Assembly (NCBI RefSeq): GCF_000325665.1
Contig: NC_019908.1
Span: 372,001-436,000, forward strand
Direction of reading: 5' to 3'
DNA from: Brachyspira pilosicoli P43/6/78
Lineage (GTDB): Bacteria > Spirochaetota > Brachyspiria > Brachyspirales > Brachyspiraceae
Length of the DNA: 64,000 nucleotides
Both the position numbers and the translations under genes were made by a program. The notes under the pieces were generated by a model. It had not been told where the DNA came from. It saw only the letters and a program-made list of their open reading frames with translations, and searched no databases. Shown piece after piece: positions 40,871-50,417 of this stretch; positions within the stretch are counted from its first letter, which is position 1, and each line of letters begins with the position of its first letter.

Positions 40871-43096
40871 ATGAGAAAAGTAATTGATTTTAATACTAAT
40901 TGGAAGTTTTTAGAAAAGTGGAATGATGATATAAAAAACACCATTCTAAAATCAACAACCATAACTTTGCCTCATACTGTAAAAGAAATACCTCTTCATT
41001 ATTTTGATGAGTCTGATACTTGGCTTGTTGCTGGATATCAAAATATATTTAATTATAATAAAAAAGATTTTGCAAATAAGAGAGTTTTAATTAACTTTGA
41101 AGGAGTAATGGCTGCTGCAGAAGTATTTGTAAATGCTAAGAGCTTTGGTGAACATAAAGGTGGGTATTTACCTTTTATTTATGATATTACAGATTCTTTA
41201 GTTGATGGAGAAAATATTATAGCAGTTAAAGTTGACAGCACAGAGAGAAAAGATATTCCTCCTTTTGGAAATGAAATAGATTATTTATGCTACGGCGGTA
41301 TATATAGAGAAGTACAAATTATTGTAGTTGATGAAGTGTCTATAGAAAATATTATGATTATAGGGGACGCTAAACAAAATATAACTGGAAAAGTGAGAAT
41401 AAGAAACAGCAAAAAAGAAGACAAAAAAGAAACTTTATTTATTAATCTCTATAACAGAGAATATCATATATGCGAAATAAAAAAAGAAATTACTCTAAAG
41501 AAAGATGAGTTATTTACTGATATAAATATAAAAGAATATATTGATACAGACAGAATAGAGCTTTGGGATATTGATAATCCTAGACTTTACAGACTTGAGG
41601 CTTCTCTTTCTAATGAAGATGCTGTTAGTGTAAATATTGGTTTTAGAGATGTTGAGTTTAGAGATAACGGATTCTTTTTGAATGGTGAAAAAATAAAATT
41701 AAGAGGATTAAACAGACATCAGAGTTTTCCTTATGTTGGTTATGCTATGCCTGAGAGAATGCAGAAAAAAGATGCTGATATACTAAAGTTTGATTTGGGA
41801 CTTAATATAGTTCGCTCTTCGCATTATCCTGCTTCAAGACATTTTTTAAATAGATGCGATGAAATAGGCTTAATGGTTTTTGAAGAGATACCAGGCTGGC
41901 AGCATATAGGTGATAAAGATTGGCAGAAGGTTTCTATAGAAAATGTAAAAGATATGATAGAGAGAGATTTTCATCATGCTTCTATAATTATATGGGGAGT
42001 GAGAATTAATGAGAGTCAGGATAATCATAGCTTCTACAAAGAAACTAATAAAGTAGCTCATAAGTTGGATAAAACAAGACAAACAGGCGGTGTTAGATAT
42101 ATAATGGGAAGTGAGCTTTTAGAAGATGTATATACTATGAATGACTTTAATTGCGATGGAGTTAATGACCCTATAAGAGCTCAAAAGTTTGTTACAAAAT
42201 TAGATAAAAACGTGCCTTATATGATAACAGAATATAATGGACATATGTTTCCTACAAAGATGCAAGACTCTGAGGAACGTTTGATTGAGCATACTAAAAG
42301 ACATTTTGATGTTATTAATGCTGTTGCTATAGATGAGAGTATATCTGGTTCTACTGGCTGGTGTGCTTTTGATTATCATACTCATTATGATTTTGGTTCG
42401 GGTGATAGAATATGTTATCATGGCGTTTGCGATATGTTTAGAAATAAAAAATTGGCTGCAAGCGTATACTCTTCACAGATGAATAAAAAAGATTGTGTTG
42501 TATTAGAGCCTATCACTATATATGCAAGAGGTGAGAGAGCTATAGGAGGAATATCTCCTTTAATGGTTGCTACAAATTGTGATTATGTGGAGTTTTATTA
42601 TAAAAATGAATTATTAGCAAAAGAATATCCTGCTTCTGCAAAATATCAAGGTTTGAAACATGCTCCTGTTATTATACAAATGGAGAGAAATATTCCTGGT
42701 GTTAGTGCTATGAATTGGGAAGATGCTAAAGTTGTGGGATATATTGACGGCAATGCTGTAATAGAGAAACATTTCCTAAAAAATCCTACTTTCAAAGAGT
42801 TGGAAGTAATTGCTGATGATAAAGAAATTAATGCTGTAAGCAACGGTTCTGCTTGGGACGCTACAAGAATAACAGTAAAGGCTATTGACTCTATAGGAAA
42901 CAGACTTCCATATATTAACGAAGCTATAAAGATAGAAGTTAAAGGTTCTGGTTCTTTAATAGGAAATGATAACCCTGTACTTGAGGGCGGATATTATTCT
43001 TTCTGGGTAAAATCTAATAACAAAAAAGGCTCTATAACAGTAACTGTTTCAAACAGCAGGGTAAAAGCTAAAACTATAGAAATTAAAGTAAAATAA
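40871..43096 (+). CDS. GH2 beta-galactosidase-like glycosidase
   Basis: A 741-residue cytosolic GH2 enzyme: jelly-roll sugar-binding domain (about 1-155), immunoglobulin-like domain (to about 260), TIM barrel (265-560) and a C-terminal beta domain. The acid/base is Glu381 in WGVRINESQ, and the nucleophile is Glu454 in MITEYNGHMF. LRGLNRHQSFPYVGYAM is the typical strand entering the barrel. Shorter than LacZ and without its last domain. Exact substrate (beta-galactoside or beta-glucuronide) not resolvable. CGGAG precedes the start. Confidence 0.9.
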   Translation: MRKVIDFNTNWKFLEKWNDDIKNTILKSTTITLPHTVKEIPLHYFDESDTWLVAGYQNIFNYNKKDFANKRVLINFEGVMAAAEVFVNAKSFGEHKGGYLPFIYDITDSLVDGENIIAVKVDSTERKDIPPFGNEIDYLCYGGIYREVQIIVVDEVSIENIMIIGDAKQNITGKVRIRNSKKEDKKETLFINLYNREYHICEIKKEITLKKDELFTDINIKEYIDTDRIELWDIDNPRLYRLEASLSNEDAVSVNIGFRDVEFRDNGFFLNGEKIKLRGLNRHQSFPYVGYAMPERMQKKDADILKFDLGLNIVRSSHYPASRHFLNRCDEIGLMVFEEIPGWQHIGDKDWQKVSIENVKDMIERDFHHASIIIWGVRINESQDNHSFYKETNKVAHKLDKTRQTGGVRYIMGSELLEDVYTMNDFNCDGVNDPIRAQKFVTKLDKNVPYMITEYNGHMFPTKMQDSEERLIEHTKRHFDVINAVAIDESISGSTGWCAFDYHTHYDFGSGDRICYHGVCDMFRNKKLAASVYSSQMNKKDCVVLEPITIYARGERAIGGISPLMVATNCDYVEFYYKNELLAKEYPASAKYQGLKHAPVIIQMERNIPGVSAMNWEDAKVVGYIDGNAVIEKHFLKNPTFKELEVIADDKEINAVSNGSAWDATRITVKAIDSIGNRLPYINEAIKIEVKGSGSLIGNDNPVLEGGYYSFWVKSNNKKGSITVTVSNSRVKAKTIEIKVK

Positions 43097-43129
43097 ATAA
43101 ATATTTTTTATGTTTTGGAGTTTATTATT

Positions 43130-43969
43130 ATGACTTTGAATTTTACTAAAATGCATGGCATAGGCAATGATTATATATATATAGATTGTTTTAAAGAGAG
43201 TTTTACAGTTGAAGATGCCAAAAAATATTCTCCAATTTTAAGTCATAGACATTATTCTATTGGTGCTGATGGTATTGTTTTAATAATGCCGAGTAAAATA
43301 GCTGATGTAACTATGAGAATGTTTAATTATGACGGTTCTGAATCTGAAATGTGCGGAAATGGTATAAGATGTGTGGCAAAATATGCTTATGATAATAATA
43401 TATCAAAAAATAATCCAATGAAAATAGAAACATTAAGGGGCGTTTTGGAGGCTAATTTATTTATAAAAAATGATGAAGTTGATAGCGTTGAGATAAATAT
43501 GGACTCTCCTATACTTGAAGGATTAAAAATACCAACTACTATAGATAAAACTCCAATAATAGATGAGCCTATTACTTTTAATGGAAAAACTTATTATTTT
43601 ACTTGTGTATCTATGGGCAATCCTCATTGTGTTATATTTGTAGATGATGTTAAAAATATGAGAATTGATGATATTGGAAGTTTTATGGAAAATAATCCTA
43701 TGTTTCCAAATAGAACAAATGTAGAGTTTGTGCAGGTTCTTAATAGGGGAGAAGTTATACAAAGAACTTGGGAGAGGGGAAGTGCTGAAACTTTAGCATG
43801 CGGTACTGGTGCTTCGGCTGTTTGTGTGGCTGGATTTATTAGCAAAAGAACTGATAATATTATACTCAATCACCTTTTAGGAGGAGATTTGATATTAACT
43901 TATAAAGATAATAATGTATTTATGAAAGGTGAAGCAAGATACGCATATAGAGGATATGTAGAATTATAA
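43130..43969 (+). CDS. dapF: Diaminopimelate epimerase
   Basis: 279 residues. Converts LL- to meso-diaminopimelate for lysine and peptidoglycan. The two catalytic cysteines are Cys75 (EMCGNGIRC) and Cys224 (ACGTGAS). The ATG at 43130 is preferred because GGAG at 43117-43120 is well spaced; an upstream in-frame TTG overlaps that site. The start NFTKMHGIGNDYIYID is the family N-terminus. It lies 33 bases after the GH2 gene. Confidence 0.95.
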   Translation: MTLNFTKMHGIGNDYIYIDCFKESFTVEDAKKYSPILSHRHYSIGADGIVLIMPSKIADVTMRMFNYDGSESEMCGNGIRCVAKYAYDNNISKNNPMKIETLRGVLEANLFIKNDEVDSVEINMDSPILEGLKIPTTIDKTPIIDEPITFNGKTYYFTCVSMGNPHCVIFVDDVKNMRIDDIGSFMENNPMFPNRTNVEFVQVLNRGEVIQRTWERGSAETLACGTGASAVCVAGFISKRTDNIILNHLLGGDLILTYKDNNVFMKGEARYAYRGYVEL

Positions 43970-43974
43970 TGTTT

Positions 43975-44163
43975 TTATCTTAAATTATCTTTAAATAGCT
44001 CCTTTAAGCGATTTCTGCATCCTCCGCAAGCTGTGCCTGCTTTTGTCTTCTTTACTATATCTTTTAGTGTTTTTAATCCGTATTCTTTTTTTAATGTTTC
44101 TATCTCTTCAATGGATAATTCTTTACATTTACATATGTATTTATTTTCTTCTTTTATCATCAT
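43975..44163 (-). CDS. BFD-like [2Fe-2S] protein
   Basis: 62 residues with cysteine pairs YICKCKEL and GTACGGCRN in the BFD arrangement. Similar in plan to the 13844 protein but more charged. The ribosome site is weak (AAGAG); the start could be either of two adjacent ATG codons. It ends 5 bases from the dapF stop, tail to tail. Partner unknown. Confidence 0.8.
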   Translation of the reverse strand: MMIKEENKYICKCKELSIEEIETLKKEYGLKTLKDIVKKTKAGTACGGCRNRLKELFKDNLR

Positions 44164-44245
44164 GCTGCTCTTATATATATTTATTAACTATTACAATCAA
44201 AAAACAAAAAATATAAAAAAATGTTAAAAAAGCTCAAAATAGCTA

Positions 44246-44306
44246 TTGAAAAAAAAGAGTATATAGTATATAAAACTACTATAGTAATATACAGTATATT
44301 GCTATA
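44246..44306 (+). promoter_or_regulatory. Promoter with 27-bp near-palindromic operator
   Basis: TTGAAA (44246-44251), 17 bases, TATAAA (44269-44274). From 44280 to 44306 lies a dyad with 13-base arms around a central A (44293), differing at only one position pair: TATAGTAATATAC and GTATATTGCTATA. It covers the expected transcription start, a classic repressor position. Confidence 0.7.
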
Positions 44307-44327
44307 CATTAGTTTGGGAGAGCTATT

Positions 44328-44561
44328 ATGAATAAACCGCCAACAAGAAAGTTTAAAAATTATAACAAAAAACTTGTAAAAATAATACTAGATAATATTG
44401 ACGATGATGATTATTTTTACAATAAAAAAGTTAATTGGGAGGATTGGGTTATAATGAGGGTAGATGTTGATAATGCTGTAAAGAAGCTTAATTTTGATAC
44501 ATCTATTGAATATTCAGCTATGCTTTTAGAAGATATTTTATATGTACTAAAGGAGTATTGA
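44328..44561 (+). CDS. Small protein of unknown function, regulatory operon
   Basis: 77 residues, basic N-terminus (MNKPPTRKFKNYNKKLVKII) followed by an acidic Asp-rich stretch and a helical C-terminus. No Cys, signal peptide or known motif. GGGAGAGC precedes the ATG. It overlaps the spacing region of the next gene (AAAGGAG lies within its end), so the two are translationally coupled. Likely works with that HTH protein, but nothing in the sequence shows how. Confidence 0.65.
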   Translation: MNKPPTRKFKNYNKKLVKIILDNIDDDDYFYNKKVNWEDWVIMRVDVDNAVKKLNFDTSIEYSAMLLEDILYVLKEY

Positions 44562-44563
44562 TA

Positions 44564-44935
44564 ATGTGTAATTTATGTCCTAAATATAATACATGTGTAA
44601 AATTATGCGATGAGATGTTAAAAAAGATTAGATACGGAAAGAGGGAGTTTAAGAAAAATAGGGATTATTGTAGGGAAGTGGTATTAACTGATAAAGATTT
44701 GGAGAATATACTTTATACAAATAGCTTGAGTTATGTAGAATATGAGAGGCTTTCAAATTTAGTTGTAGCAATACTTTCACCAAAGCAAAAGCAATTATTA
44801 AAATTATTTTCAGAGGGTAAGAGTCAGGTTGAGTTGGCTAAGATTTTTAATGTGAGTCAATCATCAATTTCACAGAGTTTGCAGGCTATAAAGAAGGAGA
44901 TATCCAATCAATTTAAGATGGTAATAAACTGTTAG
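44564..44935 (+). CDS. Sigma-region-4-like helix-turn-helix protein with N-terminal Cys cluster
   Basis: 123 residues from ATG 44564 (AAAGGAG 9 bases upstream). The N-terminus MCNLCPKYNTCVKLC has four cysteines that could bind zinc or an Fe-S cluster, with a fifth near 34. The C-terminal half, LSPKQKQLLKLFSEGKSQVELAKIFNVSQSSISQSL reading in two parts (about 71-106), matches the sigma-70 region 4/LuxR-type HTH. Similar short proteins occur in phage-like contexts, but no phage genes are near. It is probably the repressor or activator acting on the 44280-44306 palindrome. Confidence 0.72.
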   Translation: MCNLCPKYNTCVKLCDEMLKKIRYGKREFKKNRDYCREVVLTDKDLENILYTNSLSYVEYERLSNLVVAILSPKQKQLLKLFSEGKSQVELAKIFNVSQSSISQSLQAIKKEISNQFKMVINC

Positions 44936-45005
44936 TATAGTATTTTTGTAATTGGGATTTGTGTTTTTTTGATGGTTTAAATAGTTAAAATAAATTTAAT
45001 ATAAT

Positions 45006-45040
45006 AAAAAAGGGTGAAGCAGTAAAGCATCACCCTTTTT
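45006..45040. terminator. Bidirectional terminator between the HTH gene and flaB
   Basis: AAAAAGGGTG-A-AGC / GCATCACCCTTTTT: a strong stem with A-run on one side and T-run on the other, serving both convergent genes. Confidence 0.85.
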
Positions 45041-45063
45041 ATTTTTAAGCTATTAGGCTATTA

Positions 45064-45936
45064 TTATTGTAATAATCTAAGAGCACCTTGTGGTAACTGA
45101 TTAGCTTGAGCAAGCATAGACAAGTTAGCTTGGTTAAGAATTTGGTCTTTAGCAAGTTTAACTGAAGCTTCAGCCATATCTGTATCACGAATTCTGCTTT
45201 CAGAAGCCTGCATATTTTCAAAGCCTACCATTAAGCCTTGAGCAGTCATTTCTAATCTGTTCTGATAAGCACCCAAGTCAGCTCTTTGTTTTAATACTTT
45301 AAGAAGAGCTTCATCAACCATACCTATAACTGTATTAGCTTTATTAGGGCTAGAAACACTAATGAAAGTAGCAGTAGTAGCAGGTCCAACTGGATTTTTA
45401 AGTCCAAGAGCTTGGCTGTTCATAGTACCAATATAAACACGTTTTCTTTCGTCCATATTAGCACCGATATGTAACCACATAGAAGCTGTAGGAGTATTTT
45501 CTCCTGTAGATCTAGCAAATCTTCCAGTCAACATGTTAAGTTTGTTGAATTGAGCTTGTGAAGCAACTCTGTCGATTTCATCTACTAATTGAGAAACTTC
45601 GATTTGTACATAAAGTCTGTCTTCATCAGTATAGATACCGTTAGCTGCTTGTATAGCTAATTCACGAATTCTTTGAAGGATATTAGTAGTTTCTTCTAAG
45701 TAACCTTCAGTAGTTTGAATGAAAGATATACCGTCTTGAGTGTTTCTTTCAGCTTGACGTAAACCGCGAATCTGAGTTCTCATTTTCTCAGATACTGCTA
45801 ATCCACTAGCATCATCTCCAGCTTGGTTGATTCTCATACCGCTAGAAATTTGAGCTGCGTCTTTTCTTAAATCTACTTGGCGGAATTTAAGAGTTCTTTG
45901 TGCATTTATTGCACTGATATTATTATTGATAACCAT
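45064..45936 (-). CDS. flaB: Flagellin, periplasmic flagellar core protein FlaB
   Basis: 290 residues, the size of spirochaete FlaB proteins. The conserved N-terminal helix ([15 protein letters not shown]) and C-terminal helix ([20 protein letters not shown]) flank a short variable middle, as expected for core flagellins without surface domains. No signal peptide; exported by the flagellar type III system into the periplasm. GGAGG precedes the start, and a sigma-28-type promoter lies at 45988-46014. Which FlaB paralogue this is cannot be told. Confidence 0.96.
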   Translation of the reverse strand: MVINNNISAINAQRTLKFRQVDLRKDAAQISSGMRINQAGDDASGLAVSEKMRTQIRGLRQAERNTQDGISFIQTTEGYLEETTNILQRIRELAIQAANGIYTDEDRLYVQIEVSQLVDEIDRVASQAQFNKLNMLTGRFARSTGENTPTASMWLHIGANMDERKRVYIGTMNSQALGLKNPVGPATTATFISVSSPNKANTVIGMVDEALLKVLKQRADLGAYQNRLEMTAQGLMVGFENMQASESRIRDTDMAEASVKLAKDQILNQANLSMLAQANQLPQGALRLLQ

Positions 45937-45987
45937 ATGGTTCCTCCGTGAAAATTGTTTATTAGTCCATCCTTGAACTAGTATATA

Positions 45988-46014
45988 TTATCGGTTGATG
46001 CTAATTAATTATTA
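45988..46014 (-). promoter_or_regulatory. Sigma-28-type promoter of flaB
   Basis: On the minus strand TAATAATT, 11 bases, ACCGATAA. The -10 element matches the FliA consensus GCCGATAA at seven of eight positions and the spacing is exact; the -35 is weaker. Confidence 0.65.
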
Positions 46015-46021
46015 ATTTTTT

Positions 46022-46050
46022 TTGACAGCTTTAGATATTTTTTTATAATT
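46022..46050 (+). promoter_or_regulatory. Promoter of the large ankyrin gene
   Basis: TTGACA (46022-46027), 17 bases, TATAAT (46045-46050): full consensus. Leaves a leader of about 155 bases. It lies 8 bp from the divergent flaB promoter. Confidence 0.7.
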
Positions 46051-46211
46051 TTTTGGAAAATGTTATGTTTATTATGTATTTATAAGATTTTTTCTATGTT
46101 TTTACTCTATAAGCATATATTTATTGATATTTATTTATTTTTTAATATACTATCTATAAGTATTATAGAACTTTATTTCTTATTTAAAAATTTATAAATT
46201 TAGGATTCATA

Positions 46212-48350
46212 GTGTTTACAAATAAAGAAAAAATTGAATTTTTTAACGCTGTAGAAGATGGGGACATTCAGAAAATAAAATATTTATTGAATAAAGATAA
46301 TTATATAAATATAAATGTATTTGGAATAGCAAAAATATTAATTGACAATAATAAAAATGATGTTGAAAAAAAAGATGTTGAAATTGATTTTAAGAATGAA
46401 GAAGGATACACTCCTTTAATGATTGCCTCTTATAAAGGAAATACTGACATAGTAAAACTTTTATTGGAGTATAATGCTTCTGTAGATATAACTAATAATT
46501 ATAATTATACTGCTTTGATATATGCATGTATTTATGGCAATTTAGATGTCGTTAAAATTCTTCTTGAACATAAAGCTGATATGTATATAGAGACTAAATT
46601 AGAAAAAAATTATTTAACAACATTGATGATAGCTTGCAGTCAAAATTATACTGAAATAGTGAGAATATTACTTGAAAACGGCTATGACCCTAATTATAAA
46701 AATCAAAGAGGAGAAACAGCGTTTATATATTATATTTCTATAGAAAACAACCCTAGTATAGAAATAATAAAATTATTATTAGAATATGGTGCAGATATAA
46801 ATGCTCAAAATAGCAAAGGCTCTACGGCATTGATGCTTGCTTCTTACGATGAAGAAAAAAAAGATTTTATGAGGACTTTATTAGAAAACGGTGCTGATAC
46901 GGAATTAACAAATAATTATAATGGGAATACCGCCTTGCTTAATGCATGTGAACGAAGAAATATTGAAGGAGTTAAACTTCTTCTTGAATATAATGCTAAT
47001 ATAAATGTGCAAGATAAATTTAAAAAGACTCCTTTAATATTAGCCTGTGATGCTGATTCTTATGATATAGTAAAAATATTGTTGGAGCATAATGCCGACA
47101 TAAATTTATCAGACCATAGAAAAGAAACGCCTCTAATGTATGCAGTAGAAGAAAAAAATAGAGATATTGTTGAACTTCTTCTTAAATATAAACCTGATTT
47201 AACATTAAAAAATGAATCTTCAAAAACTGCATTAGATATTGCATATAAAAGAAATAATTATGTAAAAGAAATAGCAGATTTAATAAAAGAAGCTTCCTCT
47301 AGAGAGATACAATTTTTATATGCTGCTGCTGAAAATAATATTGATAAAGTTTTAAAATATATTGCTGAAGGAATTGATATTAATAATACAATAGATGAAT
47401 CAGATGATTCAATAGGTTCTAATGCTTTGATTTTAGCTTCAGAGTTTCATCATAAAGAAATAATAAAAATATTATTAGAGAATAATGCTGATGTTAATTT
47501 TAAAAATTATTTAAATAAAACAGCTTTAGAATATGTTGCTAGTAATGATGATAATTTTGATATAGCTTTAGAGTTTATAAAAAGGGGAGCTGATGTAAAT
47601 GCTTTAGATAATGAAAATGCTACACCTTTAATGTATGCTGCTTCCCACAATGCTAAAAAAATATTAAACTTATTAATAGAGCATAATGCTGATATTAATA
47701 TTCAAACTAAATCAGGCTACACTGCTTTAATTCTTGCGGCTATGCATAATCATATTAATATAGTAAAAATTTTAATAGAAAATAAAGCTGATGTATTTGC
47801 AAGAGATGGTTATGGAAGAAGATGTTCATATTATGCAGATGAAAATTGGAATGATGAGATGTATAAAATTTTTAGTAAATATCATGATGATGAATATAAA
47901 AAAAATACTCAATTTATTTTTGATGTTTTATATTCCAAAACTGATGAAATAAATAAATATATATCTGAAGGCGGAGATGTTAACTTTCAAGATGATAGGG
48001 GACTTACAGCTTTAACTGTTGTAGAAAAGAGAGAGATTGCAAAGATATTATTAGATAATAATGCAGATATTAATAAAAAAGGAAGGGACGGATATACTCC
48101 ATTAATGATGGCTGTAAGGAGAGATAATATTAATCTTCTAGAATTTTTTATAGAAAATAATGCTGATCTTGATATGTATGATCCTGAAGGAAATACTGCA
48201 TTAATTGTAGCTGCTAAAAATCACAAAAATGATATATTTGAGCTTTTATTAAAAAACGGAGCAGACCCATCTATAAATAATGAAGATTTAAAATTCTATA
48301 TAGAGTTTGAGGATGAAATGCAAAATATATTAGAAAAATACAGTAAGTAG
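46212..48350 (+). CDS. Large ankyrin-repeat protein
   Basis: 712 residues from a GTG start with AGGA 7 bases upstream. No signal peptide, so cytosolic. Roughly 17-18 ankyrin repeats, for example GYTPLMIASYKGNTDIVKLLL, GSTALMLASYDEEKKDF and GYTPLMMAVRRDNINLLEFF. Two interruptions (near 360-380 and 550-590), each starting with a QFLYAAAENN- or QFIFDVLYSK-like segment, suggest three arrays joined by duplication. Likely a protein-binding scaffold; target unknown. A long hairpin follows the stop. Confidence 0.88.
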   Translation: MFTNKEKIEFFNAVEDGDIQKIKYLLNKDNYININVFGIAKILIDNNKNDVEKKDVEIDFKNEEGYTPLMIASYKGNTDIVKLLLEYNASVDITNNYNYTALIYACIYGNLDVVKILLEHKADMYIETKLEKNYLTTLMIACSQNYTEIVRILLENGYDPNYKNQRGETAFIYYISIENNPSIEIIKLLLEYGADINAQNSKGSTALMLASYDEEKKDFMRTLLENGADTELTNNYNGNTALLNACERRNIEGVKLLLEYNANINVQDKFKKTPLILACDADSYDIVKILLEHNADINLSDHRKETPLMYAVEEKNRDIVELLLKYKPDLTLKNESSKTALDIAYKRNNYVKEIADLIKEASSREIQFLYAAAENNIDKVLKYIAEGIDINNTIDESDDSIGSNALILASEFHHKEIIKILLENNADVNFKNYLNKTALEYVASNDDNFDIALEFIKRGADVNALDNENATPLMYAASHNAKKILNLLIEHNADINIQTKSGYTALILAAMHNHINIVKILIENKADVFARDGYGRRCSYYADENWNDEMYKIFSKYHDDEYKKNTQFIFDVLYSKTDEINKYISEGGDVNFQDDRGLTALTVVEKREIAKILLDNNADINKKGRDGYTPLMMAVRRDNINLLEFFIENNADLDMYDPEGNTALIVAAKNHKNDIFELLLKNGADPSINNEDLKFYIEFEDEMQNILEKYSK

Positions 48351-48365
48351 TTTTTTATAGTAGTT

Positions 48366-48444
48366 AAAAATTATTTTGTAAATATGTAATTTACTTATAT
48401 CTTACTAAATTACATAGTATAGCGTTTTATAAAATAATTTTTTT
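48366..48444 (+). terminator. Long nested hairpin after the ankyrin gene
   Basis: Outer arms AAAAATTATTTT (48366-48377) and AAAATAATTTTT (48431-48442) enclose inner arms TATGTAATTTA (48383-48393) and TAAATTACATA (48405-48415). A T-run ends the outer arm, so it may terminate transcription despite being AT-only. Confidence 0.55.
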
Positions 48445-48465
48445 AAAAAAATTTTAATTTAGCTT

Positions 48466-48494
48466 TTGACTTTATTTCTAATAACAGTTATCAT
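48466..48494 (+). promoter_or_regulatory. Promoter of the chemoreceptor gene
   Basis: TTGACT (48466-48471), 17 bases, TATCAT (48489-48494), about 40 bases before the ATG. This is a sigma-70-like rather than a sigma-28-like signal. Confidence 0.6.
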
Positions 48495-48533
48495 CTAAGC
48501 CTAACGGTTTTAATTTTATATAGGGGTTTATTT

Positions 48534-50348
48534 ATGAAAAATTTATTAATGGTGAAATTTATAGCACCTATTATAATATTTTTATTACTATTATTTGTAG
48601 CAATTTTTATTATTTATAAACCCTTGTATAGGGAAAGATTCTTAAATGAGAGATATTTAGAATTATTAGAAGACAAAAACAAGAACGAAAGTTATGTTGA
48701 TGAATTAAAAAATACCATATATGTTATGGGAGCCTATTTAGAATCTAATCCTAGTTTAGTTGAGGTTGGAAATTTCTTAACCAATGTTCAGAAGCTTGAT
48801 TCAGGTTATTTAAATCTTTATTTTGGAGATACTGTTCCTTATTCCAGAGGAGGTATTTTTATAAATTCATTAGAACCTTTTCCAACAACATATGACCAAA
48901 CTTCAAGAGATTGGTATAGAGCTGCTGTAGCTACTAATGATATAATGATAAGCAATCCTTATATTGATTATGTATCTAAAAATCTTACTGTAACATTTTC
49001 AAAGGCGGTTTATACTAATAACTCATTAAAAGGCGTATGTGCTATAGATTTTGATAATATAAACGGTATAGCAGAAAGTTTAAAAAAGAATTATAAAGAA
49101 GAGGTTTATATTGTTTCTGAGAATGGTATTTTTATGACTCATACCAATGATAATTATATATTAAATGAAACAAATAATTTATTTACTTATAAAACGTTTG
49201 CTAATTTTAGCGGCAATTTATTATCGCATGTTGGTGATTTGAATATTGTAAAAGATGAATGGTATTCTATTCAAAAAGTAGATAATGCTCCTTGGTTATT
49301 AGTATTTAGAGGAAGTGCTAAGCCGTTTTATTCACAATTTAATTTTTTAATGCTTTCTTTATTTTTATGTATAGTTCTCCTTATAATTTTGGAATGTTTA
49401 TTAGTAGCAAAAATAGTAATACCTTTATCTAATAATTTATACAGGGCTATTGATATAATGAAGCTTATGAAAGAGGGTAAGTTTGATAATAAATTTAATA
49501 AAAAAGATTTAGCAAGAAAAGATGTTGCAGGAGTTTTATCAAATTCTATTAATGATATGCAAAAACTAATGTATGAGATACTTTCTAAATTAAAAACTAA
49601 TATATCTCTTATCAATGCTTCTTCTGAAGAAATATCAGGCGGAATTGATGATTTATCAAATAGAAGTTCATCTCAGGCTGCTGCTGTTGAGGAGATGACA
49701 AGCTCTATAGAAAATTTATTTACAGCTATATCAAATACTTCAAAGAGTTCATTTGAAGCTAAGAATATGAGTTCTAAGGTTACTGAGTCTACTCAACATG
49801 GAGTTGATGCTGTTAATGAAATATCTCATAATATGATGGAGATTTCTGAATCTAGTAAAGAGATTTCTAATATTACAAAATTAATACAATCAATAGCCTT
49901 TCAGACAAACATATTAGCACTAAATGCGGCAGTTGAAGCGGCTCGTGCAGGAGAGCAGGGAAGGGGATTTGCTGTTGTAGCTTCTGAGATTAGAGCGTTG
50001 GCACAAAATGTTAATGAGGCTGCTGGTAATATTACTAACATTATAGAAAAAACAGTTGCCAAAATAGAAATTGGAGATGAGTCAGTTAAATCATCTTTAG
50101 CGATACTTCTAGAGATAGAAAAATCGGCTAAAGAGGTTTCAGACATATTAGTTAATATATATGAAGCGGCTTCTGAAGAGGAAGATAGTGTAAGACAAAT
50201 TAATGTTGCTATGAATGAATTAAATGAGATTACTCAGGAGAACTCAGAATTAGCAAACAAAAGCTCTATTTTAGGAAAAGAGATTGTAGATGGAGCTAAT
50301 AATTTATCATCTGAACTAGAATATTTTAAAGTTAATACAGATGATTGA
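48534..50348 (+). CDS. Methyl-accepting chemotaxis protein
   Basis: 604-residue inner-membrane chemoreceptor. Membrane segment 1 at about 10-28, a periplasmic Cache-type sensor to about 270 (contains [21 protein letters not shown], as in dCache domains), membrane segment 2 near 275-300, HAMP, and the cytoplasmic signalling domain with hairpin [20 protein letters not shown] at about 463-482. Ligand not predictable. AGGGG precedes the start. The C-terminus lacks a CheR pentapeptide. Confidence 0.95.
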   Translation: MKNLLMVKFIAPIIIFLLLLFVAIFIIYKPLYRERFLNERYLELLEDKNKNESYVDELKNTIYVMGAYLESNPSLVEVGNFLTNVQKLDSGYLNLYFGDTVPYSRGGIFINSLEPFPTTYDQTSRDWYRAAVATNDIMISNPYIDYVSKNLTVTFSKAVYTNNSLKGVCAIDFDNINGIAESLKKNYKEEVYIVSENGIFMTHTNDNYILNETNNLFTYKTFANFSGNLLSHVGDLNIVKDEWYSIQKVDNAPWLLVFRGSAKPFYSQFNFLMLSLFLCIVLLIILECLLVAKIVIPLSNNLYRAIDIMKLMKEGKFDNKFNKKDLARKDVAGVLSNSINDMQKLMYEILSKLKTNISLINASSEEISGGIDDLSNRSSSQAAAVEEMTSSIENLFTAISNTSKSSFEAKNMSSKVTESTQHGVDAVNEISHNMMEISESSKEISNITKLIQSIAFQTNILALNAAVEAARAGEQGRGFAVVASEIRALAQNVNEAAGNITNIIEKTVAKIEIGDESVKSSLAILLEIEKSAKEVSDILVNIYEAASEEEDSVRQINVAMNELNEITQENSELANKSSILGKEIVDGANNLSSELEYFKVNTDD

Positions 50349-50380
50349 TTATATTTAAAAAATATTGTTATGATTAAATT

Positions 50381-50406
50381 AAAGGACTTGTATATTTTGC
50401 AAGCCC
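50381..50406. terminator. Hairpin terminator between the chemoreceptor and the 50418 gene
   Basis: AAAGGACTTG and CAAGCCCTTT arms with one A-C mismatch, then a T-rich stretch. Positioned to serve both convergent genes. Confidence 0.65.
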
Positions 50407-50417
50407 TTTATTTATTT

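Noticed and set aside
44564-44935. Complete sigma factor
   Set aside because: Only a region-4-like HTH is present; region 2, needed for core binding and -10 recognition, is missing.
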